Below are positions 53,244 to 61,815 of a stretch of DNA of 64,000 bases, piece by piece; position 1 is the stretch's first letter; every line of letters starts with the position of its first letter. Made by a program: the position numbers and the translations under genes. The notes beneath the pieces were generated by a model, which was given only the letters and a program-made list of their open reading frames with translations, did no database searches and had not been told where the DNA came from. Origin of the DNA: Mesorhizobium sp. M00.F.Ca.ET.216.01.1.1 (GTDB lineage: Bacteria > Pseudomonadota > Alphaproteobacteria > Rhizobiales > Rhizobiaceae). Location of the stretch: NCBI RefSeq assembly GCF_004010325.2, contig NZ_SADR02000006.1:1-64000 (forward strand), written 5' to 3'.

Positions 53244-53961
53244 TCACTCGGCGGCGACGGGAAAATCGAAGCGCTGCTTGGCAAACGGCTCGTTTTCCAG
53301 TGTGAAATGCCACCATTCGCGCGCGTAATTCCTGAAGCCACCGGTGCGCATGGCATCGACAAGCCTTTTCCGGTTTGCCGTCGCCTCGCCGGCGAGAGGA
53401 TGATGGGCGGTCTCGCTTGCCGGGTCGAAGCAGTCGAAGCCGGTACCGAAATCGAGCGTGTCGGCATCGGCTGCGCCGCAGGCCGGTTTTGGCGCGCTCT
53501 TGCGGTCGGCTCGCGCGATGGCGACATCGACGGTCGAGCCGCGCGAATGGGTAGACAATTCGCCGACATAGCCCTTGGCGATGAGGTCGTTGCGCCTGAC
53601 CTTGGGGTACCATTGCGGGTCGGGTGGTCCGCCCTGCCTTGTCCATTCGCCCATGTCGGAGACGGCGCGCGCCGGCCGGTAGCAGTCGAAGACGACCAGC
53701 GTCAGCCCGTCAGCGGCAATCGCTTTCTGCACGCCGGAAAGCGCTACCGCCGCCTGCTGGTGAGGATGCACACCGGCGCGTCGTACCCGCTGGCCTTGCG
53801 GTGCAGGAAATTTTCGACGCCGGCTGCCGGATGGTGGGATCGACGTCGGCCAGCCGAACAAAGCTGGTGGGAAGCTCGGCGGCACGCGCCGGCAGAGGGA
53901 AGGCGAGGGGAAGCACGGCGCAAAACGCAATGCGCTGAATCGTTTGGCGTATTCTATTCAA
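53244..53961 (-). pseudogene. D-alanyl-D-alanine dipeptidase (VanX/DdpX family), disrupted by two frameshifts
   Basis: The gene can be read only by switching frame twice. Frame 1 from ATG 53961 gives a signal peptide (QRIAFCAVLPLAFPLPARAA) and the mature start, to VDPTIRQ. Frame 2 gives GVENFLHRKASGYDAPVCIL, ending in a stop. Frame 3, from about 53760 leftward, gives QQAAVALSGVQKAIAADG and the rest. The catalytic motifs are intact in frame 3: VFDCYRPARAV, STHSRGSTVD (metal ligands) and EWWHF. The shifts lie near 53825 and 53765. The family cleaves D-Ala-D-Ala; here it is presumed inactive unless the shifts are sequencing errors. Confidence 0.78.
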
Positions 53962-53970
53962 TGGGCACTT

Positions 53971-56052
53971 TCACTCGACGAACACCTTCACGCTCGCCGC
54001 GCGTCCTGCCGCGTCGATCACCGTCAGGGTCGAGTAGCCGGCGCCGTCCGGCTGCCAGGTGGCGGTGCGCCGCCGGTCGATGCCGACCAGCGGCTTGCCG
54101 TTGGCCAGCCAGCGGAAGGGCGCGCGGCCGCCTTGCAATTTCAGCACCAGCGGCGAAGCGTCGGCCGAATTGGTATCGAGATCGACACGCGCGCCGTCGG
54201 GCGGAAAGATGATCGTCGGCGCGGGCTCGGTCGGCGTGGCCTGCACCAGCCCGTCGGTGCCGGCACCGAAGCGCGCCAGAGTCACCGGCAGTTCGTCGCG
54301 CTTCGGCCTGATGACGCCGGCCGGCTTGCCTGGCAGCGGCACTGCGGCCAGGCCAGAACGGACAAAACCGTCGAACAGGATGGGTGCGGCAGAGACATAA
54401 CCTGACAGACCTGGCACCGCGCCGGCATCGGGGCGGCCGACCCAGACGCCCAGCACGTAGCGGCCGTCGAAGCCGACCGACCAGGCGTCGCGGTAGCCGT
54501 AGGAGGTGCCGGTCTTGTAGGCGATGCCGCGCTGGGCGGCGCCCTCGGGCGGCTTGACGCCAGACAATATGTCGGTGACCTGCCAGTTCGCCTGGTCGTC
54601 GAGGATGGTGGCGGTGGAGCGTTCGGTATTCGCCGGCTCGGTGCCGTCATGCAGCGTGTGCGCCTTGCCGCCATTGGCGAGTCCGGTATAGAGTTGGACG
54701 AGATCGCGCAGCGTCACGCCGACGCCGCCAAGGCCAATCGCCAGGCCCGGCGCTTCGTTGACGGGCAGCACCGGCATAACTCCGGCCCGCCGAAAGCGCG
54801 CCGTCAGCCGCGCCGGCCCGACAGCGTCGAGCACCCGGATTGCCGGCACGTTGAGCGACAGTTGCAGCGCCTGTCTGATGCTGACGTCGCCCTGATAGCC
54901 CATGTCGAAATTCTTCGGCCGGTAGCCTGAAAAATCGGCCGGGCTGTCTTCGATCAACGTTTCCTGCGCAACCAGTCCCTGTTCGAAGGCGAGCCCATAG
55001 ATGAACGGCTTCAGTGTCGAGCCGGGCGAGCGGACGACCCTGGTCATATCGATCCAGCCAGAGCGGCTGGCGTCGAAGAAATCGGCCGAGCCGACCTCGC
55101 CAAGGATATCGCCGGTGCGGGCATCGGCCAGCACCATGGCGACGGACAGGCGGGGGCCGAGCTTGGCGGCAGCGTCCTTGGCCACCTGCTCCAGCCCTTC
55201 CTGGACACTTTTGCGGATCGTCAGTCTTAGCGGCTGACCGGGGACGGCCTTGGGCAGCATCGCATAGGCGGCATGAGCTGCGAACGCCGGCAGCGTGCGC
55301 CGGAGGCTGGAAACGTCGTCGAGCGCGGCCCTGGCTGCCTCGCGTTCGCCGAGCAGGCCGGCCGAAATCATGCGGGTCAGCACCCGGTCGCGAGCGGCAT
55401 GGGCGACCTGGAGGTTGCGGTCGGGCCGGCGCTTTTCCGGCAGCTGCGGCAGGGCGACGAGCAGCGCTGCCTCCGAAACCGTCAGTCGTTTCGGCTCCTT
55501 GCCGAAATAGGCCAGCGAGGCGGCACGCACGCCTTCGAGGTTGCCGCCATAGGGAGCCAGCGTCAGGTAGCGTTCAAGGATCTCGCGCTTCGACAGACGC
55601 CGCTCGATCTGGATGGCGCGCAGCATCTGCTTGATCTTGGAGCCAATGCTGCGGCTGTCGCGCGGCTCGATCAGCCGGGCAAGCTGCATCGACAGCGTCG
55701 AGCCACCGGAGACGATATGGCCGCTGGTGACGAACTGGCCGGCGGCGCGGGCCAGCGCCAGCACGTCGACGCCTTTGTGGTCCCAGAAGCGCTTGTCCTC
55801 ATAGGTGGCCAGCATGTCGACGAACTGCCTGTCGACCTGGTCGAGGCTTGTGGCCAGCCGCCAATAGCCGTCCGGCGTGGCGAAGGCACGCAACAGCTGG
55901 CCGTCGCGGTCCTGCACCTCGGTCGACACTGTAAGGCTAGCCGGAAGCGGCGGCGGAAAGGCACGGTCGAGTCGCCAGAGAGCGACGGCGGAAAGCGCCA
56001 GCAGGCCGGCGCCCGCCGCCGTCCAGACCGCGATCCTGCGCAGCGCTTCCAT
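53971..56052 (-). CDS. pbpC: Penicillin-binding protein 1C
   Basis: 693 aa bifunctional peptidoglycan synthase anchored by one N-terminal helix. Glycosyltransferase-51 domain: catalytic Glu85 in ATYEDKRFWDH and the GGSTLSMQLARLI segment (116-128). Transpeptidase domain: SxxK as S345-T-L-K348, SLN motif in LSLNVPAIR, and KTG in YKTGTSYGYRDAW. A C-terminal PBP1C domain follows (from about residue 600). ATG 56052 is 2 bases after the alpha-2-macroglobulin stop, so the pair is coupled. The pairing of pbpC with a bacterial alpha-2-macroglobulin is a known arrangement thought to link envelope defence with wall repair. Confidence 0.93.
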   Translation of the reverse strand: MEALRRIAVWTAAGAGLLALSAVALWRLDRAFPPPLPASLTVSTEVQDRDGQLLRAFATPDGYWRLATSLDQVDRQFVDMLATYEDKRFWDHKGVDVLALARAAGQFVTSGHIVSGGSTLSMQLARLIEPRDSRSIGSKIKQMLRAIQIERRLSKREILERYLTLAPYGGNLEGVRAASLAYFGKEPKRLTVSEAALLVALPQLPEKRRPDRNLQVAHAARDRVLTRMISAGLLGEREAARAALDDVSSLRRTLPAFAAHAAYAMLPKAVPGQPLRLTIRKSVQEGLEQVAKDAAAKLGPRLSVAMVLADARTGDILGEVGSADFFDASRSGWIDMTRVVRSPGSTLKPFIYGLAFEQGLVAQETLIEDSPADFSGYRPKNFDMGYQGDVSIRQALQLSLNVPAIRVLDAVGPARLTARFRRAGVMPVLPVNEAPGLAIGLGGVGVTLRDLVQLYTGLANGGKAHTLHDGTEPANTERSTATILDDQANWQVTDILSGVKPPEGAAQRGIAYKTGTSYGYRDAWSVGFDGRYVLGVWVGRPDAGAVPGLSGYVSAAPILFDGFVRSGLAAVPLPGKPAGVIRPKRDELPVTLARFGAGTDGLVQATPTEPAPTIIFPPDGARVDLDTNSADASPLVLKLQGGRAPFRWLANGKPLVGIDRRRTATWQPDGAGYSTLTVIDAAGRAASVKVFVE

Positions 56053-56054
56053 CG

Positions 56055-59000
56055 TTATGGCGCCTTGACCTCCATCATGCCGGTCGCGGTGCGGGCCGAA
56101 TATTGCGGCCGGTACATGTCCTCGACGGTTGCTGCCGGATGTGCATAGGTGCCCGGCGTCACCGCTCGCACGACATAGGCCAGCGTAATGTTGCGGTCGC
56201 CGTCGCCATCGTTCGGATTGAAGGCCGCGACGAAACGATCGTCGCGGAATTCGAGATGGGCGGCGTCGGTCTGCCCCAGCCAGGAGAAGTTGGACAGCTG
56301 GGCGCTGGAGACTAGGCCTGGATTGTCGATCTCGAAGCCGGCCGGCAGGAGATCGGTGATAAGCAGGCGCGAAGGCCACCTGTTCTGCTCATATATCTTG
56401 AGCACGACGACATAGCGTTCGTTCTGCTCGACCTCCGACACATTGGCCTCGGTACCATCGAGCTTGTAGTAGGTGCGCTCGATGGTGAAACCGCTGCCGC
56501 TGGCCGGCAGAGGCTGGATCGGCGAGGCCACAGTGGTGACCACCGCTTGCAGCGGGGTCTTGCCGGTGTTGGCGATGGTGAGCGGACTGTCAGCCAGGTC
56601 GCTGCCGGCGATCTGGTCCGAATAGCCGCCGGCATGTGGCGCGCCGTTGACAGTCAGCGTAATCGTATCATTGCCGGCCTTGAGCGCACGTGCTGCCAAC
56701 AGCATCCAGGACTCGTCCTGGGTGCTGGTCCAGCGGGCGTTGGCGCGCTCCCTCGCCACCATCCTGATCAGCACCGGCACGATGGTCGGCACCGGTTTGC
56801 TTTCGGCTGCAAGCGCAAGCATCGCCGCGCCGTCGCGCAGCGGCGAGCCGTAATCCGACCGGTAATAGTCGTATTCGGAGGTCGACTGGGCTAGTTGCAA
56901 CGCCGCCTGGAAGGTGGTTTCCGAACGCTGCGTGTCACCGTAAAGCGCCAGGCTAGCCGCCAGCTGGGCAACGGCCATCGGGCTCGAAAAAGCTTCGAGC
57001 TGCGTGTCGGCATAGTAGCGCAGGTCGCCGATCGAAGCCTTCTTGTTGCGGGCCAGCACATAAAGCGCATAAGCGATCTCGCTGCCGCGACCCTGGACGT
57101 CCTGGTCGTAGCCGAGCGAGTTCTGCAGGTTGCTCAGCGCTTGGCTGATCGCCAGGCTCGGCACGTCGTATTTCTGCTCGCGCGCCCTTGTCAGGAAGTC
57201 GGTGACATAGGCGTCGAGCCAGAGATCACCGGAGCCCGGACCCCAAAGGCCGAAACTGCCGGCCGAGGCCTGGTAGCTCAGCACCTTGTAGACGGCGTCC
57301 TGGATCCGGCCATGCAGGTCGGGGTCGCTGGCCATGCCGATGCCCGATGCCATCTCGTTGACGTAGAGAAGCGGCATGGCGCGGCTGGTGGTCTGCTCGG
57401 CGCAGCCATAGGGGTAACGGTCGAGCGTCATCAAGAGCGACGGCACGTCGAAGGCGGCGGCCTGCGAAACGCCTACGCTAACCGACGCGCCTTCGAGCAG
57501 GCTTGCCGCCAGAAGTTCCTTGTCGACGCGCAGCGAACCGCCATTTTCCTTAAGCTCGACAACCATGCGGGTGGTGACCGGCAGTTGCGCCGGGCGCACC
57601 GGCACATACAGCGTCTGCTCGACCGCGGTGCCGTCGGCATGGGCCAGCTTGACGGTGATTGAAGCGTTGCCCGGGGTCTGCGCGATCAGCGGCACAGTCA
57701 GCGTCTGCCGCTTGCCCTTGGCCAGCGTCAGCTTCTCGGGCAGGGCGGCATTGCCGGTCGAAAGATCGCCGGTCGTGTCGATGGTCAGCTGGTAGTCGCC
57801 GGCCGGACCGTCGGTGTCGGCGACGTCGAGCCGCATGACGGCGGAATCGCCGGGCGCCAGGAAGCGCGGCAGGCCGGCAGTTATTACCACCGGATCGCGC
57901 ACGATCACGTCGGACTGGGCGTGGCCGACCGCTTCCCTGGTCCAGGCAACGGCCATGACGCGCACGGTGCCGTTGAACTGCGGAATGTCGAAGTCGATCC
58001 GCGCCTTGCCGTCGGCGTCGAGCTGGACCGGGCCGGAGAAGAAGGCGACCAGCTTTTCGGTCGGCGGACTGCCTTGCGACTGCATGTTGGCGCCGTCGCC
58101 GCCGGTACGCAGCTTGCCGGTGGTGCCCAGCGAGCCGTCGATCAGGCGGCCGTAGAGGTCGCGAACCTCCAGTCCCAGCATGCGCTGGCCGAAGAACCAG
58201 TTCTCCGGATCCGGCGCCTTGTAGTTGGTAAGGTTCAATATGCCGACATCGACGGCCGCGACCATGACATAGGCGTTGCTGCCCGGCTGCGCGCCGGCCA
58301 CGGAAACCGGGATCGATAGCTGCCTGCGCGGCATGGTCTGGTCCGGCGGCGTCAAGGTGACAGCAAGCTTCTTCGGGCCTGGATCAACCTTCAGCCATTT
58401 CACGCCGATGGCGCGTGCCGGCATGCGCGTTTCCTGCGCATCGCCCGGCCTGAACAGCGTTGCCGTGACATAGGCGCCGGCGCCCCAGTCGTCGCCGACA
58501 GAGATGTCGACGGTGCTGCCGCCGGCCGGAACCGTCGCGGTGACGGTCTTCAACAGCTTGTCGGCGCCGATGGTCACGAGCAATTCACCGGCAAAGTGCG
58601 GCGAGATTTTTAGCTTGGCCACATCGCCCGCTGCATAGGTGTCCTTGTCGAGGGCGATCTCGAGGCCATCAGGCGTTTCGGTGGTGGTGGAGGAGACATA
58701 CCAGCCGGCATCGAACTCATAGCTGGTCGCCGGGCCTTCCGGATCTGATGTCTCGATCTCGAGCCGGTACTGGCCCCAGTCGACCGGCAACGAGACGGTG
58801 GCCTCGGTATCGGCGGTCAGGTCGACCTGGCCGTTGGCCACCGACTTGGTGAAGGTGACGGGCTCATAGTTCCAGGAATTGTTGGAGCGGTACCACTGGT
58901 AATTGCGTTCGACCTTGACCAGCGACCACTGCGCACCCTTCAGCGCCTCGCGATTGCCGGCGGGATCGACGGCGATCAGGCCGAACTTCGCGGTGCCGCC

Positions 59001-61535
59001 TTGCGGCACCTCACGGCCGTCGAAATCCGGGCGGATGCCGATCATGTGACCTTGCGGCCGGATGCCGATGTCGAGCGAGCGCTCGACGGCGCGGCCGCCG
59101 GATTCGCGCATCCTGACCGTGACCTTGGCGCCGACCAGCTTGGTGGTCGAGGGCAACTGGTCGACCGAAACCGGGAAGGTCGCCTTGCCGTCGTCACCGA
59201 CCACCGGCAGGCCGGTGAACGGCGTCACAGCCGGTTCCGCCGACTGCTCGTCGGCAAGACCGAAGGAATAGCCCTTGAAGCGGTCCCAGTCGCGCTTGGT
59301 CGACAGCGTAAGCTCGCCTTCGAGCGCGAGGCCGGCGGCCGGCGCGCCGTAGAGGAAGCGGCCGTCGACGGTTATGTTGGCGGTTTCGCCCCGTTCGATC
59401 TCCTGCTTGTCGGAAGACAGGTCGAACTCGATGCGATCCGGCACGAAATCCTCGACCAGGAACATCTGGCTGGCGACCGCCGCCTGCTTGGGATCGGTGT
59501 AGATCGACACCGTCCAGGTGCCGCGCATGGCGTTGGGTTCGAGCGGAAGGTCGACGGCATGGCCACCGGCGGGTGCGCCGTCGCTGACGATACGGCGGTT
59601 CTCGAGCCCGTCGGGGCGCGTGAAGATGAAGGTCAGCGGCAGGTTCTCGACCGCGTTGGCGGCGCCGTCGCGGGCAAGGGCTGCGACATGCACATCCTCG
59701 CCGGCACGGTAGATGCCGCGCTCGGTCCAGGCATAGACGTCGAGCGCGCCCGGCGCCGGGCGCCCGGCGACGCCGCGGTCGGACAGGTCGAAGCCGGCCC
59801 GGCCCATGTCGAGGAACACGAAGTCGTTGTCACCCTGCTTGGCCATCAGCACCGCCGGCACCATGCCGCCTTCGCCACGGGTCAGGCCGGGGTTGAAGAC
59901 AGCGCGACCTTCGGCGTCGGTGGTCGCTGTACCGAGGATCTCGTTGTTGCGGGCAAGCAGCGTCAGCCCGGCGCCGGCGATCGGCTTGGCAGTTCCCAGC
60001 GAACGGGTAAAGACATTCAGCCCGTCCTGTCCGGTATAGGTCGACAGGCCGATGTCGGAGACGACGAACCACTGCGTGGCAAGCGAATTATAGTCGTCGC
60101 CATGGTCATCGACCGGCTGCGCAGTCAGCACATAGACGCCGGGCTTGCGCTGCGGCAGTGCTTCGTCGACTGGGAAAGAGGTGGTGACCTCCTTGTTGAG
60201 ATCGTTAGCGATGTCGAGCTTACCCTGCCAGACCGGTTCGCCCATCTGATCGGAGATGTTGGAGATATCGTAGCTGTCAAGCTGGTGCAGGAACTGGTAG
60301 CCGGACAGGAGCTGGGCCAGCGAACGGTCGCCGATGCGGTAGAGCTTCATTTCAGCGGTGTTCATGTTGACGGTGACGACCGGTATGCCGCGGCGCGCGC
60401 CGGCAGGCAGCACGAAGCTGTCGCCTGTGAAGCGGGCCGAAGGCGCACGGTCCTGCACGTAGATCGACAGCACTACCGGTGCGGTGATCACTTCGCCGAT
60501 GGCGGCGGGCAGGCCGGCGCGGAAGGTTACGTCGTAGTGCTGGCCATGCTCGAGCCCTTCGACGCAGATCTGCTTGTCCTTGGCTTCGACACCCTTGGGA
60601 GCCGCGTTGTCGACGGTGACGAACTGCGAATAGTCGACGCCGGTCTTGACCAGCTCCTCGGAAAACTGGGCGCAGATGCGCGGCGCGCTGGTGTCGGCGT
60701 CGACAGTGTGATCGATGACGCGGAAGCCCTTGCGAGCCTTGAGGTCCTGATAGGCGGCCCTGACTCCCGGCGAATTGACCAGCGCGAGGCTCGCTTCGTA
60801 GGCCTGCAGGGCCGGCCGGTAGAGGTCGCGGCGATCGAGCCCGTCACCGAGCAGCGCCAGCGCATCGGCGCGCGTTCGGGTGGTACGCAGGAGCTTGTAG
60901 GCGTTGAAGGCGGCGGAGGTGGCGTTTGCCGGCAAGGTCGACGGCTCGGAGGTGCTGGCAATCGGCGATACGGCGAGCGTTTCGCGTGCCAGGCCGAGCC
61001 AGAGCTGGCCGTCATCAGGCAATACCGAAACCGCCGCCTCGTATTTCTGCATGGCGGAGCGATGGTCGCCGGTCAGCGCCGCCTGCTCGGCAGCTGCCCT
61101 CAACGCCGTTAGCCCTTCGGTCGGCTTGGTGTAGGCAGGGTCGGTGAGCTTGTTGCGGTATTGCTGGGCCTGGTCGGCCATCCAGTTCGGGAAGAAGGCA
61201 AGTTCCGGCGGCGCGCCGATATCGGGATCGCCATCGACGTTGACGACCTTGCCAGCAACGGCGCCGTCGAACGTTTTCAGCGAATTAAAGTCGGATTTGA
61301 GGAAGCACCATTTGGCCTTGGTGTTGTAGGTGAACGCGCGGCAGGCGGGGTCGCCGAGGCACGTCGTCTTGCACTGGTCGAGGCTGACGTTCTGGTCGGA
61401 CCGCAGATCGAAGCCGAAATAGTCGGAATTGTCCGATGTCACGACCCGCCGTGCTTCGGCCGCTTGCGCGACACTGACCCAGGCGAAGAAGAGCAGGATA
61501 AGGATCGACAGACCACGGGCCGCGCGCATTGCCAT
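56055..61535 (-). CDS. Bacterial alpha-2-macroglobulin (thioester type) with N-terminal PAN domain
   Basis: 1826 aa periplasmic protease-trap protein. Order: signal peptide (to about 27), a PAN/Apple-like domain with paired cysteines (about 33-85; CKTTCLGDPACRAFTY), a TPR-like helical stretch (about 120-220), then repeated macroglobulin domains and a C-terminal complement-like region. The thioester motif is intact, GCAEQ with Cys at about residue 1378. ATG 61535 has GGAGGG 4 bases upstream; the open frame extends 13 residues further. Not a lipoprotein by its signal sequence, unlike E. coli ECAM. It would entrap proteases that enter the periplasm and is followed by pbpC. Confidence 0.92.
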   Translation of the reverse strand: MAMRAARGLSILILLFFAWVSVAQAAEARRVVTSDNSDYFGFDLRSDQNVSLDQCKTTCLGDPACRAFTYNTKAKWCFLKSDFNSLKTFDGAVAGKVVNVDGDPDIGAPPELAFFPNWMADQAQQYRNKLTDPAYTKPTEGLTALRAAAEQAALTGDHRSAMQKYEAAVSVLPDDGQLWLGLARETLAVSPIASTSEPSTLPANATSAAFNAYKLLRTTRTRADALALLGDGLDRRDLYRPALQAYEASLALVNSPGVRAAYQDLKARKGFRVIDHTVDADTSAPRICAQFSEELVKTGVDYSQFVTVDNAAPKGVEAKDKQICVEGLEHGQHYDVTFRAGLPAAIGEVITAPVVLSIYVQDRAPSARFTGDSFVLPAGARRGIPVVTVNMNTAEMKLYRIGDRSLAQLLSGYQFLHQLDSYDISNISDQMGEPVWQGKLDIANDLNKEVTTSFPVDEALPQRKPGVYVLTAQPVDDHGDDYNSLATQWFVVSDIGLSTYTGQDGLNVFTRSLGTAKPIAGAGLTLLARNNEILGTATTDAEGRAVFNPGLTRGEGGMVPAVLMAKQGDNDFVFLDMGRAGFDLSDRGVAGRPAPGALDVYAWTERGIYRAGEDVHVAALARDGAANAVENLPLTFIFTRPDGLENRRIVSDGAPAGGHAVDLPLEPNAMRGTWTVSIYTDPKQAAVASQMFLVEDFVPDRIEFDLSSDKQEIERGETANITVDGRFLYGAPAAGLALEGELTLSTKRDWDRFKGYSFGLADEQSAEPAVTPFTGLPVVGDDGKATFPVSVDQLPSTTKLVGAKVTVRMRESGGRAVERSLDIGIRPQGHMIGIRPDFDGREVPQGGTAKFGLIAVDPAGNREALKGAQWSLVKVERNYQWYRSNNSWNYEPVTFTKSVANGQVDLTADTEATVSLPVDWGQYRLEIETSDPEGPATSYEFDAGWYVSSTTTETPDGLEIALDKDTYAAGDVAKLKISPHFAGELLVTIGADKLLKTVTATVPAGGSTVDISVGDDWGAGAYVTATLFRPGDAQETRMPARAIGVKWLKVDPGPKKLAVTLTPPDQTMPRRQLSIPVSVAGAQPGSNAYVMVAAVDVGILNLTNYKAPDPENWFFGQRMLGLEVRDLYGRLIDGSLGTTGKLRTGGDGANMQSQGSPPTEKLVAFFSGPVQLDADGKARIDFDIPQFNGTVRVMAVAWTREAVGHAQSDVIVRDPVVITAGLPRFLAPGDSAVMRLDVADTDGPAGDYQLTIDTTGDLSTGNAALPEKLTLAKGKRQTLTVPLIAQTPGNASITVKLAHADGTAVEQTLYVPVRPAQLPVTTRMVVELKENGGSLRVDKELLAASLLEGASVSVGVSQAAAFDVPSLLMTLDRYPYGCAEQTTSRAMPLLYVNEMASGIGMASDPDLHGRIQDAVYKVLSYQASAGSFGLWGPGSGDLWLDAYVTDFLTRAREQKYDVPSLAISQALSNLQNSLGYDQDVQGRGSEIAYALYVLARNKKASIGDLRYYADTQLEAFSSPMAVAQLAASLALYGDTQRSETTFQAALQLAQSTSEYDYYRSDYGSPLRDGAAMLALAAESKPVPTIVPVLIRMVARERANARWTSTQDESWMLLAARALKAGNDTITLTVNGAPHAGGYSDQIAGSDLADSPLTIANTGKTPLQAVVTTVASPIQPLPASGSGFTIERTYYKLDGTEANVSEVEQNERYVVVLKIYEQNRWPSRLLITDLLPAGFEIDNPGLVSSAQLSNFSWLGQTDAAHLEFRDDRFVAAFNPNDGDGDRNITLAYVVRAVTPGTYAHPAATVEDMYRPQYSARTATGMMEVKAP

Positions 61536-61815
61536 TACACCCTCCAGACACTGCTTACGTCCAGGCATGTTCAAGCTTCAGTCAGGCTTGTCAACACGAG
61601 GACGCGGCAGGTTCCGCCTGCCAACGGTTTCATTTCCGGCCGATGGCCGTTATGCGGACAGTACCTCCATAGGACAGGGATCACGCTTTCTTGCAGCGAC
61701 GCAGAAGGTGTGAATTCCAAGCCCTGTCCATTTCAGACAATTGGATTGTGGCCCCTTTACGAGCAATTCAGAACTTCATTCCAATTTTAGCTTTGGGAGC
61801 TAGGGTGGAGCTATA

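Noticed and set aside
59001-61112. About 700-codon open frame on the plus strand inside the alpha-2-macroglobulin gene.
   Set aside because: Low-complexity Arg/Gly/Asp-rich translation with no recognisable motif; the minus-strand gene is full length and motif-rich.
61606-61622. Hairpin GGCAGG/CCTGCC between the alpha-2-macroglobulin and tamA genes.
   Set aside because: Only 6 bp in a divergent 280-base promoter region; no function can be argued from it.
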